Positions 7,545 through 15,802 of a stretch of 64,000 nucleotides of DNA are shown piece by piece. The stretch comes from Paenibacillus sp. NEAU-GSW1 (GTDB lineage Bacteria; Bacillota; Bacilli; Paenibacillales; Paenibacillaceae): positions 62,001-126,000 of the forward strand of contig NZ_WOVL01000012.1 of assembly GCF_009737085.1 (NCBI RefSeq), given 5' to 3'. A program made the translations under genes and the position numbers. The stretch's first letter is position 1. Each line of letters opens with the position of its first letter. Under the pieces are notes generated by a model, which was not told the origin of the DNA, did not search any database, and saw nothing but the letters and a program-made list of their open reading frames with translations.

Positions 7545-9266
7545 CTAAGAATATTGCTGAAACTGCGTGGGCGGAAACCAAACATGCCGCAGATCGACCC
7601 AGCCCTGCGAATTGAACGTAAGTCCGCGAACGGAAGGCATATAAGCGGTTTGGACCGGACGCTCGTACAAAATGAACAGCTGATGCTCGCGGATAAGCAG
7701 CTCCTCCATCCGGGCAAAAAGCGCCGCGCGCTGCTCGCTCTCCGGCTGCCGGGCGACAGCCTGCAGCATCGTTTCGATATCGAGACGGGTATGCGGGTCG
7801 ATATGCGCCGACATCGTCTGGTACAAATCGAACAGACGCAGCTGCTCATCTTGATCGCGCAGCAGCGAGAATACGATCAGATCGGCCTCCAAACGGATCG
7901 GCCCTTTGAACTCCTCGACAGAGGCGGTTTCCACTGTGCAAGCGATGCCGCGCTGCTTTAATCTGCCTGCAACGAGCTCCGCGTCATGCCGATAAGGCTC
8001 GATGGTCGCGATGCGGATCGGTTCGTCCGTCTGCGGATCGAGGGACTCGTCGGCATGCGGCGCCGAATGCACGGCAAGCTCGTCCGTCTCCTCGCAAAGA
8101 CAGGCAAGCAGACGCTCCCGAAAGCGCGGATCGCACATCGTGCCTTTGCTTTTCTGCGTGTTGCAGGTTACGAACTTCCGTACCACGGTCTGCGAATGAA
8201 TCTGGCTAAGCCTGCCGTTGTCCGCCTCGGAAGGATCATGGATCAAATGAAACGGAGAGGATGGTTCGACGCTATCGCTTGACACGACCCACGGAACGTG
8301 AACGATTTCCACCCGATCCAGGTGGGCTCGTCCCTGATAATACGAGGTGAACGCCTCCAGCACGCAGCCGCCGTCATTCATCTCCGTTAATTGAAACGGG
8401 CCTGTCCCGATCGGCTTCGTCCCGAAATGGTCGCCGAGTTGATCCAGATCCTTCGGAACGATAGCGGCCCGGCTCGTGCCGAGAAACGGCAAGAAGAGCT
8501 CGTTAGGCTCATTCAATTCAATGACGACAACAGTTGGATGAACCGCACGAACGGATTGAATTTGTTTGAAAATATAGCTGTACAACGTTCGGCGCGTCGT
8601 CCCGATCAGCCGCTCCAGCGTAAAAACAACGTCGTCAGCGGTCAGCACCTTGCCATTATGGAACAGCACCTCTTTGCGCAAGTAAAATGTCCATCGCTTG
8701 CGGCTGGCGTCGACTTCCCAGGCATGCGCGAGACACGGCGCAATTTCACCCGTAGCATGCGACCTTCGAACGAGACCGTCGAAAACATGGCTCGACACGA
8801 ACGACTCAGCGAGCAAATTCATGCAGAGCGGATCGACCGTATGAAGCTGCTGCCGGAGCGGCAGACGAAGGGCGTCGATTCGCTTGTTGCTTCTGAGCTC
8901 CGAGCGATGGCCGAAAAAGCCGAGAAGCCAGCCTTGCAAATGCTGCTCCAGCGCCGACGATTGCATATGTTCTTTAAGCTGCTCGATTGAACGCCCGATA
9001 GCGCTCCGGTTCGCCGCCATCGCGTGCAGCATCGATTGTGCCGCAATGTCCTCAGGCGGCGCTTGGAACCGCAGCAGGGAGCGTTTGCCCCTGCCGCGGC
9101 GTGAGCTCCATTCGACCCAGCCGTGCTGAACCATGCTGCGAATAATATTGTTCGCGTTGCGATGCGTGCAATTAAGCGCGGCCGCAAGCTCATCCAATGT
9201 CAAATCGGCTTCTCCCGAGGCGCCGTATCGGGAATGCAGGCGTAAATATTGACCGTGCAGCTTCAT
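7545..9266 (-). CDS. SgrR-like transcriptional regulator with extracellular-solute-binding domain
   Basis: About 573 residues. An N-terminal winged helix (LTLDELAAALNCTHRNANNIIRSM) is followed by a family 5 oligopeptide/dipeptide-binding-protein-like domain from about residue 150 (MNLLAESFVSSHVFDGL, WTFYLRKEVLFHNGKVLTAD, PIGTGPFQL). This order and length are those of SgrR-type regulators, which sense small ligands in the cytoplasm; there is no signal peptide. The ATG at 9266 is chosen over the upstream frame start because AAGGAGG lies 12 bases before it. Target genes are unknown; E. coli SgrR controls the sugar-phosphate stress response, but Bacillota relatives are diverse. Confidence 0.8.
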   Translation of the reverse strand: MKLHGQYLRLHSRYGASGEADLTLDELAAALNCTHRNANNIIRSMVQHGWVEWSSRRGRGKRSLLRFQAPPEDIAAQSMLHAMAANRSAIGRSIEQLKEHMQSSALEQHLQGWLLGFFGHRSELRSNKRIDALRLPLRQQLHTVDPLCMNLLAESFVSSHVFDGLVRRSHATGEIAPCLAHAWEVDASRKRWTFYLRKEVLFHNGKVLTADDVVFTLERLIGTTRRTLYSYIFKQIQSVRAVHPTVVVIELNEPNELFLPFLGTSRAAIVPKDLDQLGDHFGTKPIGTGPFQLTEMNDGGCVLEAFTSYYQGRAHLDRVEIVHVPWVVSSDSVEPSSPFHLIHDPSEADNGRLSQIHSQTVVRKFVTCNTQKSKGTMCDPRFRERLLACLCEETDELAVHSAPHADESLDPQTDEPIRIATIEPYRHDAELVAGRLKQRGIACTVETASVEEFKGPIRLEADLIVFSLLRDQDEQLRLFDLYQTMSAHIDPHTRLDIETMLQAVARQPESEQRAALFARMEELLIREHQLFILYERPVQTAYMPSVRGLTFNSQGWVDLRHVWFPPTQFQQYS

Positions 9267-9357
9267 CGTTACGAGTCGCCTCCTTCCTCCCAATACGAAC
9301 ATTGTGAATCGAATTAAAGCTCTTTATTTACCTATTTTAACATTTGCAAGGTGAGGG

Positions 9358-10071
9358 TTAAATAAATTTTCGCAAAATGGCGTCGACCGTTTGTTTGTTG
9401 CTGATGTAGTTTTTTCGCTGGAGCAGCCGTTGGTTTAATGTATTGCGCCGGTGTACGACAACCATATAATTGCGTTTGCCCTTTAGAGTCAGAATCTCGT
9501 GCTTATGCTTGACTACTGCGGGATGGCCGCCTTTGATGACATACGTTTTGCCGCTGAAGTAATTGACGCTCTTATAGATCCAAGTATAAAAAGGCGGAGA
9601 AGTCCGTTTGACCGGCGAGATCCGGTGCCGCATGCTGTCGTAAATATAGCCGAGCTGATTGACGAGCGCGCGCGTGCCTTCCTTCGGCTTATATTGGTGC
9701 AGCTGCTGGATAATCGATTTGCTGTACGTATCATCGCAATCGAGCCGCACGAGGTAGAGCCACTTGGCGTCGCCGACAATTTCTTTTTGCGTTGCGATAT
9801 AGTCCTCATCGCGGACAAAGCGGATATTGTTCGGCAGCGGTTCGTATTTGGCAAGCGCTTGGCGAATCAGGCCCTCCGTTCTGGAAGCATAGCGGATAAG
9901 CGCTGTGAACTGCTGATTGGTTTGCTTTTTCAAGCTCTGGAACGTGTATTTCATAAAGATAGCCATCCGATATTCGATCCATTGCTTCGTCAATCCCACT
10001 TTATAAGGCCCGCCTCTTACAGAGCGGTTATTGAACTCGATGCCGACGATTACGACTTTTTTCGCTGCCAT
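9358..10071 (-). CDS. Glycosyltransferase-like protein (putative rhamnosyl transferase type)
   Basis: A 237-residue protein resembling small GT-A enzymes annotated as putative rhamnosyl transferases. Seen: an N-terminal VVIVGIEFN strand, WIEYRMAIFMKYTFQSLKKQ, the acidic LVRLDCDDTYSK motif that corresponds to the metal and nucleotide-sugar binding DxD, and YVIKGGHPAVVKHKH late in the protein. GAGGAGG stands 14 bases before the ATG, a rather long spacing. Donor and acceptor are not predictable. The next gene on this strand is the SgrR-like regulator about 90 bp on. Confidence 0.6.
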   Translation of the reverse strand: MAAKKVVIVGIEFNNRSVRGGPYKVGLTKQWIEYRMAIFMKYTFQSLKKQTNQQFTALIRYASRTEGLIRQALAKYEPLPNNIRFVRDEDYIATQKEIVGDAKWLYLVRLDCDDTYSKSIIQQLHQYKPKEGTRALVNQLGYIYDSMRHRISPVKRTSPPFYTWIYKSVNYFSGKTYVIKGGHPAVVKHKHEILTLKGKRNYMVVVHRRNTLNQRLLQRKNYISNKQTVDAILRKFI

Positions 10072-10141
10072 ATTGACGTTTGGAGCCTCCTCGGTCTGTT
10101 TGCATCAGCATATTCATCGTCGTAAAACAGGGTGAGGCCAT

Positions 10142-10190
10142 CGAGTCTAGAGTTAGAGCTAGAGCTGGAGGTAGAGCTAGAGCTGGAGCG
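10142..10190. repeat. Short GAGCTA/GAGCTG hexamer repeat
   Basis: About eight imperfect copies of a GAGCTA/GAGCTG/GAGGTA hexamer that run into the last codons of the methyltransferase gene (stop at 10177-10179). This looks like slippage-prone simple repeat. Confidence 0.7.
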
Positions 10191-10866
10191 ACCAAACGCC
10201 GGCGCATTCCGCCAGCATGGTTTTTCCGGCTGCTTGAGCCGCCAATTCGTCGCCGAAAAAGATTCGGGTCAACCGTTCTGCTTGCTCGGCATCGTCAAAG
10301 CGGTAGTCGGTGCGAAGCCATTGCTGCGAAAAGCCGTAGGTTTCAACTAATGCCTCGTAGTAAGGCTTCAGAAAATCGGGAGCCGCCGGCGTCTCATGGC
10401 CTGTGCCAAGCGTCTCAAAAATGATAATCGTCCCTCCGCTGCGCAGTACGCGTTTGAATTCGGCCATAATGACCGCCAAATTTTGCTCCCAATCGGAATG
10501 CTCGGTGTTCGCCAAATAGCTGATGCTCCAGCCTGAAACGATGAGATCGGCGCTGCGGTCAGGCAAGGGCAGCTGGCGATTGTCGGCTTTCTTGATTGTC
10601 CAATTCGTCAAACCGGCAGCGGCGAGCTTGCTTGCGTTGAATTGCAGCATTGCCTCTGATCCGTCCAGCGCGACGATTGAACGGGCTTCCGGTGCGAGCG
10701 CGGCGGTCAGTCGGCCGGTTCCGGCGCCGACATCGACAATGTCGAGTCCCTTGAAAGGAACGATAGCCTCAATAACGGGGATGAGGCTCGATTGCTTGGA
10801 GACGAGCAGGTCATACGTGTCGGCGGCTTCGTTGTAAATCTTTTCATGATCGGGCATAATGGTCAT
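10177..10866 (-). CDS. Class I SAM-dependent methyltransferase
   Basis: A 229-residue protein with the methyltransferase type 11 fold: motif I VDVGAGTGRLTAAL at about residue 40-53, motif II VALDGSEAML, LPLPDRSADLIVSGW, and FKRVLRSGGTIIIFETLG. The N-terminal MPDHEKIYNEAADTYDLLVS resembles small-molecule methyltransferases. ATG 10866 and the in-frame ATG 10857 are both possible: AGGAGG is two bases from the first and eleven from the second, so the true protein may be three residues shorter. The C-terminal codons overlap a hexamer repeat. The substrate is unknown. Confidence 0.8.
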   Translation of the reverse strand: MTIMPDHEKIYNEAADTYDLLVSKQSSLIPVIEAIVPFKGLDIVDVGAGTGRLTAALAPEARSIVALDGSEAMLQFNASKLAAAGLTNWTIKKADNRQLPLPDRSADLIVSGWSISYLANTEHSDWEQNLAVIMAEFKRVLRSGGTIIIFETLGTGHETPAAPDFLKPYYEALVETYGFSQQWLRTDYRFDDAEQAERLTRIFFGDELAAQAAGKTMLAECAGVWSLQL

Positions 10867-10987
10867 AACCTCCTAAAATGTTTGCGAAGCAAACATGCTT
10901 CGAAAGCATGCGCTTCTCGAGGTCATTGTAAAGTTTAACGTTGCGGCAAGGTCAATAGTTGCCTTAAAGAAATGGGGAAGAACGATA

Positions 10988-11269
10988 ATGAGCGAGCAAA
11001 CTGTAAATGAGCAGGACTTGATCCGGTATATTGCAGAGGAAACGGAAATTGACGTCCAAAGCATTGAGCGCGTGCTGAAGCACGAGCAAAAATATATGGA
11101 CAGCGCGAAAACAAACGCAAAAGGCGAAGTGGAGATCGACAGCGATGAGCTGGTAGATTACATTATAAGCCGACCGGACGTAAAGCTGGACGAGCTTAAG
11201 GTCGAATCGATTCTTGATGCCGAAATGGACTATTATATGGATAAAGGGCTGGCAGGCTATATCGATTAA
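10988..11269 (+). CDS. Small acidic protein with an internal duplication, unknown function
   Basis: A 93-residue cytoplasmic protein; the ATG follows GGGGAAG by about 9 bases, so the longer upstream frame is not used. It holds two copies of one pattern: DLIRYIAEETEIDVQSIERV-LKHEQKYMD (about residues 8-36) and ELVDYIISRPDVKLDELKVE-SILDAEMDYYMD (about 53-84), both ending in YMD. That suggests a small two-module helical fold. It stands alone with its own terminator. I do not recognise a named family. Confidence 0.75.
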   Translation: MSEQTVNEQDLIRYIAEETEIDVQSIERVLKHEQKYMDSAKTNAKGEVEIDSDELVDYIISRPDVKLDELKVESILDAEMDYYMDKGLAGYID

Positions 11270-11302
11270 TGCAATCGGCAGTACATTAAAGATTGAAGCA
11301 TG

Positions 11303-11335
11303 GAGCAAACCGGATTGCCGGTTTGCTCTTTTTTG
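11303..11335 (+). terminator. Intrinsic terminator of the small acidic protein gene
   Basis: GAGCAAACCGG-ATTG-CCGGTTTGCTC followed by TTTTTT. Confidence 0.95.
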
Positions 11336-11528
11336 TTGTCGGGGGAATAGCAGCCGAATAATGCAGCATAGAGCTGCTGCATGTAAGCGCGCAATACAGC
11401 AGCAGTCCGGCTTTTTGCGCGCGGTTAAAAGATTTTGAATAATTATTTGTAATGAAATTGAAAGGATAGGAAATAGTAAGGCGTGTTGCAAAACGAATAC
11501 TTAGCCTAGAAAAGGATGGTGTCTGTTC

Positions 11529-12557
11529 ATGAAATGGGATTGGAGTTCCCGCCAGAACAATAAAAAATCAAAATGGGGAAGAGTAATCGGAGTGCTGATG
11601 CTTGCATTGGCATTAACAGTCAGCTTTCCGCATACGACCTTAGCTGTCGGCAAAGGCGCGAAGGGGCCGGACGTTTATGTCATCCAAGGGATGCTGAAAT
11701 CGGTAGGCAGCTATGCGGGTCCGATTAACGGCAAATATGATGCTGTAACGGTACGCGGCGTAAAGAACTATCAGAAAAAACATGGTCTGCCGATAACGGG
11801 CAAAGTAGACAGCAAGACGTTTGAATCGATAAATTATGCTTACGGAAAAATGAAGTACCCTGCCTTGTACTCGCAGCAAGGCAAATGGAGAGGACAAGCT
11901 AAAGGCATTGGCGGAGGCCGCGGCAAAGGGCCAGGTGTTGGAGGCGGCGGCGCAGGCGGTGGAGTTGGCGGCGGCGCAGGCGGTGGAGTTGGCGGCGGCG
12001 CAGGCGGTGGAGTTGGCGGCGGTGCAGGCGGTGGAGCTGGCGGCGGCGCAGGCGGCGGCGCGGAGGGTAAAGGAGGTATTCAATTCAAGGGACGCGGCTT
12101 TAGCGAAGGCGGAAAAGGCATTGAAGGCGGCCGACTTGAAGAAGGCAAAGGCGGCGGCCAAGCCGGCAATGAAGGCAAAGGCGGAGTAGGCGGCGGCCAA
12201 GCCGGCAATGAAGGCAAAGGTGGAGTAGGCGGCGGCCAAGCCGGCAATGAAGGCAAAGGCGGAGTAGGCGGCGGCCAAGCCGGCAATGAAGGCAAAGGCG
12301 GAGTAGGCGGCAGCCAAGCCGGCAATGAAGGCAAAGGCGGCGGAGTAGGCGGCGGCCAAGCCGGCAATGAAGGCAAAGGCGGAGTAGGCGGCAGCCAAAC
12401 CGGCAATGAAGGCAAAGGCGGAGTAGGCGGCAGCCAAACCGGCAATGAAGGCAAAGGCGGAGTAGGCGGCAGCCAAACCGGCAATGAAGGCAAAGGCGGA
12501 ATAGGCGGCAGCCAGACAAGCCCGAGCCCTGGCAAGCCAGGCAAAGGCTCGCAATAA
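11529..12557 (+). CDS. Exported peptidoglycan-binding protein with Gly-rich repeat tail
   Basis: A 342-residue protein. A basic N-terminus and hydrophobic segment (GVLMLALALTVSFPH, about residues 21-36) form a signal peptide. A PG_binding_1 domain (GPDVYVIQGMLKSVG ... ITGKVDSKTFESI) covers about 40-100. The rest is low complexity: a Gly-Ala-Val octamer array (about residues 140-180), then nine copies of a 13-residue unit GG(G/S)Q(A/T)GNEGKGGV. The tail may act as a wall spacer or a spore/biofilm matrix element; that is inference. The repeats are coded by near-identical 39-bp DNA units, so copy number may vary between strains. Antisense frames across it are shadows. Confidence 0.85.
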   Translation: MKWDWSSRQNNKKSKWGRVIGVLMLALALTVSFPHTTLAVGKGAKGPDVYVIQGMLKSVGSYAGPINGKYDAVTVRGVKNYQKKHGLPITGKVDSKTFESINYAYGKMKYPALYSQQGKWRGQAKGIGGGRGKGPGVGGGGAGGGVGGGAGGGVGGGAGGGVGGGAGGGAGGGAGGGAEGKGGIQFKGRGFSEGGKGIEGGRLEEGKGGGQAGNEGKGGVGGGQAGNEGKGGVGGGQAGNEGKGGVGGGQAGNEGKGGVGGSQAGNEGKGGGVGGGQAGNEGKGGVGGSQTGNEGKGGVGGSQTGNEGKGGVGGSQTGNEGKGGIGGSQTSPSPGKPGKGSQ

Positions 12558-12569
12558 GCTTTGATTACG

Positions 12570-12606
12570 AAAAAGCGGTACAGGAGCAGCACCTGTACCG
12601 CTTTTT
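12570..12606 (+). terminator. Intrinsic terminator of the Gly-rich protein gene
   Basis: AAAAAGCGGTACAGG pairs with CCTGTACCGCTTTTT around a 7-nt loop; symmetric A/T ends. Confidence 0.93.
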
Positions 12607-12686
12607 CTTGCTCTTTTTCCAAGGCGTAAAAATTTGCTATTCTAGTTATAGTTGTCAATGACGAGCGGAAAAGGCGGGCGGTATGG

Positions 12687-13550
12687 ATGGAAAAGCAGAT
12701 CAATGCAAGCGGACAAGCGCAGGCGGATGCGCATATGGATTTGCAAGGAAGGGGCATTCTATATAAAAGTACAGCGGAAAGTAAATTTCGCATGGCGCGG
12801 TATTTGCCGTGCGAGGCGCTGCAGCCGTTTATTCGCCATTACTGGATCGTGGAATGGGATTTGACCGGACAGCCTCCATACAAGCAGGAAGTGCTGCAAA
12901 ATCCTGTCGTGAACTTCGTTATTGAAAAAGGGCAGACGGCGATTTTCGGCATTGCGGGAGAGAAGTCGCATCATATGCTGGAGGGGCGCGGTCTCGCTTT
13001 CGGGGTGCATTTTTTGCCCGGGGGCTTCTATCCGTTCTATGGCCGGCCTGTCAGCGAGCTGACGGATACATCCAAAAGCTTGGAGGAGGTATTTGGCTGC
13101 GAAACGGAACGGCTGGAGCGGGACATATTATCGCAGCCGGATCATGCCGGAATGATTGCGGTGCTGGAGCAGTTTTTAACCGCAGAGGAACGGCTGCCTG
13201 CGAACGATCCCAATTTGAAATGGATTTGCGATGTTGTCGATCGCATGATTGCTGATTCAAGCATAACGAAGGTCGACCAGGCGCTTGAGGGGCTCGGCAT
13301 GAGTAAAAGAACGCTGCAGCGCCTCTTCAATCAATATGTCGGAGTATCGCCAAAATGGGTCATTCAGCGCTATCGCATGCTGGAAGCGGCGCAGGCGGCA
13401 GCCAACGCCGATACGTCAGAGACTGTCGATTGGCCGGCGTTAGCGGCTGAGCTGGGCTTTTATGATCAGGCGCACTTCAGTAAAGCGTTTAAAGCGCTGG
13501 TCGGCGTATCGCCGGAGAGCTATGCGAAATCGCGTGAACAAGCGCAGTAG
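12687..13550 (+). CDS. AraC-family transcriptional regulator
   Basis: A 287-residue regulator. Residues about 35-130 resemble the DUF6597-type sensor domain found before AraC helix-turn-helix regions (PCEALQPFIRHYWIVEWDL, QNPVVNFVIEKGQ, HFLPGGFYPFYG). The C-terminal AraC DNA-binding domain has both helix-turn-helix units: LGMSKRTLQRLFNQYVGVSP and LAAELGFYDQAHFSKAFKAL. The ligand and targets are unknown. The MarR cluster follows 112 bp downstream on the same strand but has its own promoter. Confidence 0.85.
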   Translation: MEKQINASGQAQADAHMDLQGRGILYKSTAESKFRMARYLPCEALQPFIRHYWIVEWDLTGQPPYKQEVLQNPVVNFVIEKGQTAIFGIAGEKSHHMLEGRGLAFGVHFLPGGFYPFYGRPVSELTDTSKSLEEVFGCETERLERDILSQPDHAGMIAVLEQFLTAEERLPANDPNLKWICDVVDRMIADSSITKVDQALEGLGMSKRTLQRLFNQYVGVSPKWVIQRYRMLEAAQAAANADTSETVDWPALAAELGFYDQAHFSKAFKALVGVSPESYAKSREQAQ

Positions 13551-13580
13551 AGGGCGTTAAACTTTTTTTGCGGCAGTCGC

Positions 13581-13621
13581 TTGACAAAAGGCTTGTAATG
13601 GTTTATCTTAAATTTAAGATA
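13581..13621 (+). promoter_or_regulatory. Promoter and 18-bp palindromic MhqR-like operator
   Basis: A TTGACA box at 13581-13586 is followed after 17 bases by TATCTT, and that hexamer begins the perfect palindrome TATCTTAAATTTAAGATA (13604-13621). B. subtilis MhqR sites are palindromes of the form TATCT-CGAATTCG-AGATA, so the outer bases match. A half site (AATTAAGATATT) follows. The MarR protein at 13663 is expected to bind here and repress its own cluster. Confidence 0.75.
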
Positions 13622-13662
13622 ATACAAATTAAGATATTAACCGAAAGGAGCGGACGGCTGAC

Positions 13663-14106
13663 ATGACGCAAAACAGAGACGAATCACTTGAGCTGTACAT
13701 TGCGCTGGCCCGCGCGAGCCAATGGGTGAACGCGCATGCGGATCGCGATATTCGCAAGCATGGTTTAAACCGGACGGAGTTCGGCGTTCTCGAATTGCTT
13801 TTTCACAAGGGAGCTCAGCCTTTGCAGCAGATCGGCGGCAAGGTGCTGATGAGCAGCGGCAACATTACGTACGTCGTTGATAAGCTGGAAGGCAAAGGGC
13901 TGGTGTGCCGCAGAACGTCAACCGAGGACCGCCGCTTGATATACGCTGAGGTAACCGAGGCAGGCAAGCAATTTATGGAGGACGTTTTCCCGCAGCATGC
14001 CGAGGTCATTCAGAACGCTGTTGAAGGGCTGACGGCGGAAGAGAAACGAATGGCAAGCAGCTTGTTAAAGAAGCTAGGCAAATTCGCTCAGAGCAACTAC
14101 AAATAG
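13663..14106 (+). CDS. MarR-family regulator, MhqR-like
   Basis: A 147-residue winged-helix repressor. It resembles MhqR: HGLNRTEFGVLELLFHKGAQ, PLQQIGGKVLMSSGNITYVV (recognition region), LEGKGLVCRRTSTEDRRLIY (wing). MhqR of B. subtilis responds to quinones and other electrophiles and represses ring-cleaving dioxygenases and an esterase. The genes downstream here are just those types (dioxygenase, MhqD-like esterase, flavin reductase), which supports the assignment. An AAAGGAG site precedes the ATG, and a palindromic operator lies 40 bp upstream. Confidence 0.85.
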   Translation: MTQNRDESLELYIALARASQWVNAHADRDIRKHGLNRTEFGVLELLFHKGAQPLQQIGGKVLMSSGNITYVVDKLEGKGLVCRRTSTEDRRLIYAEVTEAGKQFMEDVFPQHAEVIQNAVEGLTAEEKRMASSLLKKLGKFAQSNYK

Positions 14107-14173
14107 CTGCTTGAATTGAACGCATAAAGGCAAGGCGTTATATACAAAACCAAATTAAAAGGAGTGTTTGATT

Positions 14174-15136
14174 ATGACAACGCAAAACGAGCTTCGCACA
14201 GCAGGTATTCATCACATTACAGCATTTGTAAGAGACGCTCAGGCTACGGTTGATTTCTACGCAGGTATACTCGGTCTGCGGCTGGTGAAAAAAACGATCA
14301 ACTTCGACGCGCCGGAAGTATACCATCTGTACTTTGGGGATGAGCAAGGCAGCCCAGGCACGATCATTACATTTTTCCCGTCGGCGGGTTCCCGTCTCGG
14401 CCGCGTAGGCGCTGGCCAAGTCGGCATTACAACTTACGTCGTTCCGGAAGGCACACTCGATTTCTGGCGTGAGCGTCTGGCGAAATTCAATGTGGAAGTA
14501 AAAGAAACAACAAGATTTGGCGAGACATACCTGCAATTCGGCGATCCTGACAACATGCAGGCAGAGCTGGTCGCCCGTAAAGAAGGAGCGGCAAGCACCT
14601 GGTCGCACGGCGGCGTGCCGGCGGACAAAGCAATTAAAGGCTTCGGCGGAGCGGTGCTGTTCAGCCTTGCTCCAAGCCGCACAGCGCAGCTGCTGGAACA
14701 AGTAATGGGTCTGGAGAAAGTCGGAGAGGATGCCGGTTACGCCCGGTTCCAATCGTTCGCCGATATCGGCAACATCATCGACGTCAATGTTGAAGAGGTA
14801 GAAAGAGGCGCCGGCGGTGCCGGAACCGTTCACCACATCGCATGGCGGGCAAAAGATTTCGCCGAGCATGAGCGCTGGCGCGCACATGTCGAGGGCAGCG
14901 GCTACCAGCCGACGCCAATCGTTGACCGGCAATATTTTAACGCGATCTACTTCCGTGAGGAAGGCGGCATACTGTTCGAAATCGCGACTGATCCTCCGGG
15001 CTTTGCTCGCGACGAAGAACAAACGCAGCTTGGCGAGAAACTGATGCTGCCGGAATGGTATGAGAAATACCGGGATCAAATCGTGAGAGGGCTGCCGCCA
15101 ATCGCAGTGCGCGTACTGGAGGAGGATCAAATATGA
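14174..15136 (+). CDS. Ring-cleaving dioxygenase / glyoxalase-superfamily protein (MhqA/MhqO-like)
   Basis: A 320-residue protein of two VOC (vicinal oxygen chelate) modules. The first starts GIHHITAFVRDAQATVDFY and the second carries VHHIAWRAKDFAEHERW; GGILFEIATDPPGFARDE gives the third metal ligand (Glu). These match MhqA/MhqO/YfiE-type Fe(II) extradiol dioxygenases that open hydroquinone rings. The ATG at 14174 has AAAAGGAG about nine bases ahead and replaces a TTG six bases upstream. Its stop codon overlaps the start of the esterase gene (ATGA), so the two are translationally coupled. Confidence 0.88.
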   Translation: MTTQNELRTAGIHHITAFVRDAQATVDFYAGILGLRLVKKTINFDAPEVYHLYFGDEQGSPGTIITFFPSAGSRLGRVGAGQVGITTYVVPEGTLDFWRERLAKFNVEVKETTRFGETYLQFGDPDNMQAELVARKEGAASTWSHGGVPADKAIKGFGGAVLFSLAPSRTAQLLEQVMGLEKVGEDAGYARFQSFADIGNIIDVNVEEVERGAGGAGTVHHIAWRAKDFAEHERWRAHVEGSGYQPTPIVDRQYFNAIYFREEGGILFEIATDPPGFARDEEQTQLGEKLMLPEWYEKYRDQIVRGLPPIAVRVLEEDQI

Positions 15137-15747
15137 GCATGAGACATATTTTCAAACAAGGTACAGATCCGGCGGCGCCCGTATTGCTGCTGCTTCACGG
15201 AACAGGCGGGACGGAGCATGATTTGCTCTCTCTCGCGGATGCGATTTCGCCGGAATCGTCGGTGCTCAGCGTAAGAGGCAACGTGCTGGAAAACGGCATG
15301 CCGCGTTTCTTTCGCAGATTGGCCGAGGGCGTGTTCGATTTGGAAGACTTGGTTTTCCGTACGGAAGAACTGAACACTTTCTTAGACACGGCGGCTGAAG
15401 AACGCGGGTTTGACCGTCGAAATATTGTGGCGATCGGTTATTCGAACGGCGCCAACATCGCGGCAAGCCTGTTGTTCCACTACAAAGATGCGTTGCGCGG
15501 CGCGATTTTGCATCATCCGATGGTGCCGATTCGCGGCAAGCAGCTGCCTGAGTTGGCTGATGTTCCCGTCTTTATCGGCGCAGGCACGAACGATCCGATC
15601 TGCCGTCCGGAAGAGACGGAGGAATTGACCGCGTTGCTTAACGGAGCAGGAGCCAGCGTCAACGTGCATTGGGAACGCTTCGGGCATCAATTGACCGGAA
15701 CCGAAGTGGCTGCTGCCGCGCAGTGGTATCGCGAGTCCATTCAGTAA
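15133..15747 (+). CDS. Carboxylesterase/phospholipase, MhqD-like
   Basis: A 204-residue alpha/beta hydrolase of the phospholipase/carboxylesterase family. The oxyanion segment LLLHGTGGTEHDLL is near the N-terminus, the nucleophile is the Ser of GYSNGANIAASLL, the acid lies in AGTNDPICRPEE, and the catalytic His is in ERFGHQLT. This is the same arrangement as MhqD, an MhqR-controlled enzyme of quinone stress. It overlaps the dioxygenase gene by four bases. Confidence 0.88.
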   Translation: MSMRHIFKQGTDPAAPVLLLLHGTGGTEHDLLSLADAISPESSVLSVRGNVLENGMPRFFRRLAEGVFDLEDLVFRTEELNTFLDTAAEERGFDRRNIVAIGYSNGANIAASLLFHYKDALRGAILHHPMVPIRGKQLPELADVPVFIGAGTNDPICRPEETEELTALLNGAGASVNVHWERFGHQLTGTEVAAAAQWYRESIQ

Positions 15748-15802
15748 TTTGTACACTTACGAAGCGGTATAGCTTCGCAAAACGTTTAGGAGGCTGTTCG
15801 CC

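Noticed and set aside
11640..12793. Long minus-strand ORFs (304 and 237 codons) across the Gly-rich gene
   Set aside because: They are frames opened by the GC-rich 24- and 39-bp repeats; no ribosome binding site, and products are low-complexity Ala or Leu/Pro repeats.
14138..15130. 330-codon minus-strand ORF opposite the dioxygenase
   Set aside because: Shadow of a recognised gene with an intact ribosome binding site and operon context.
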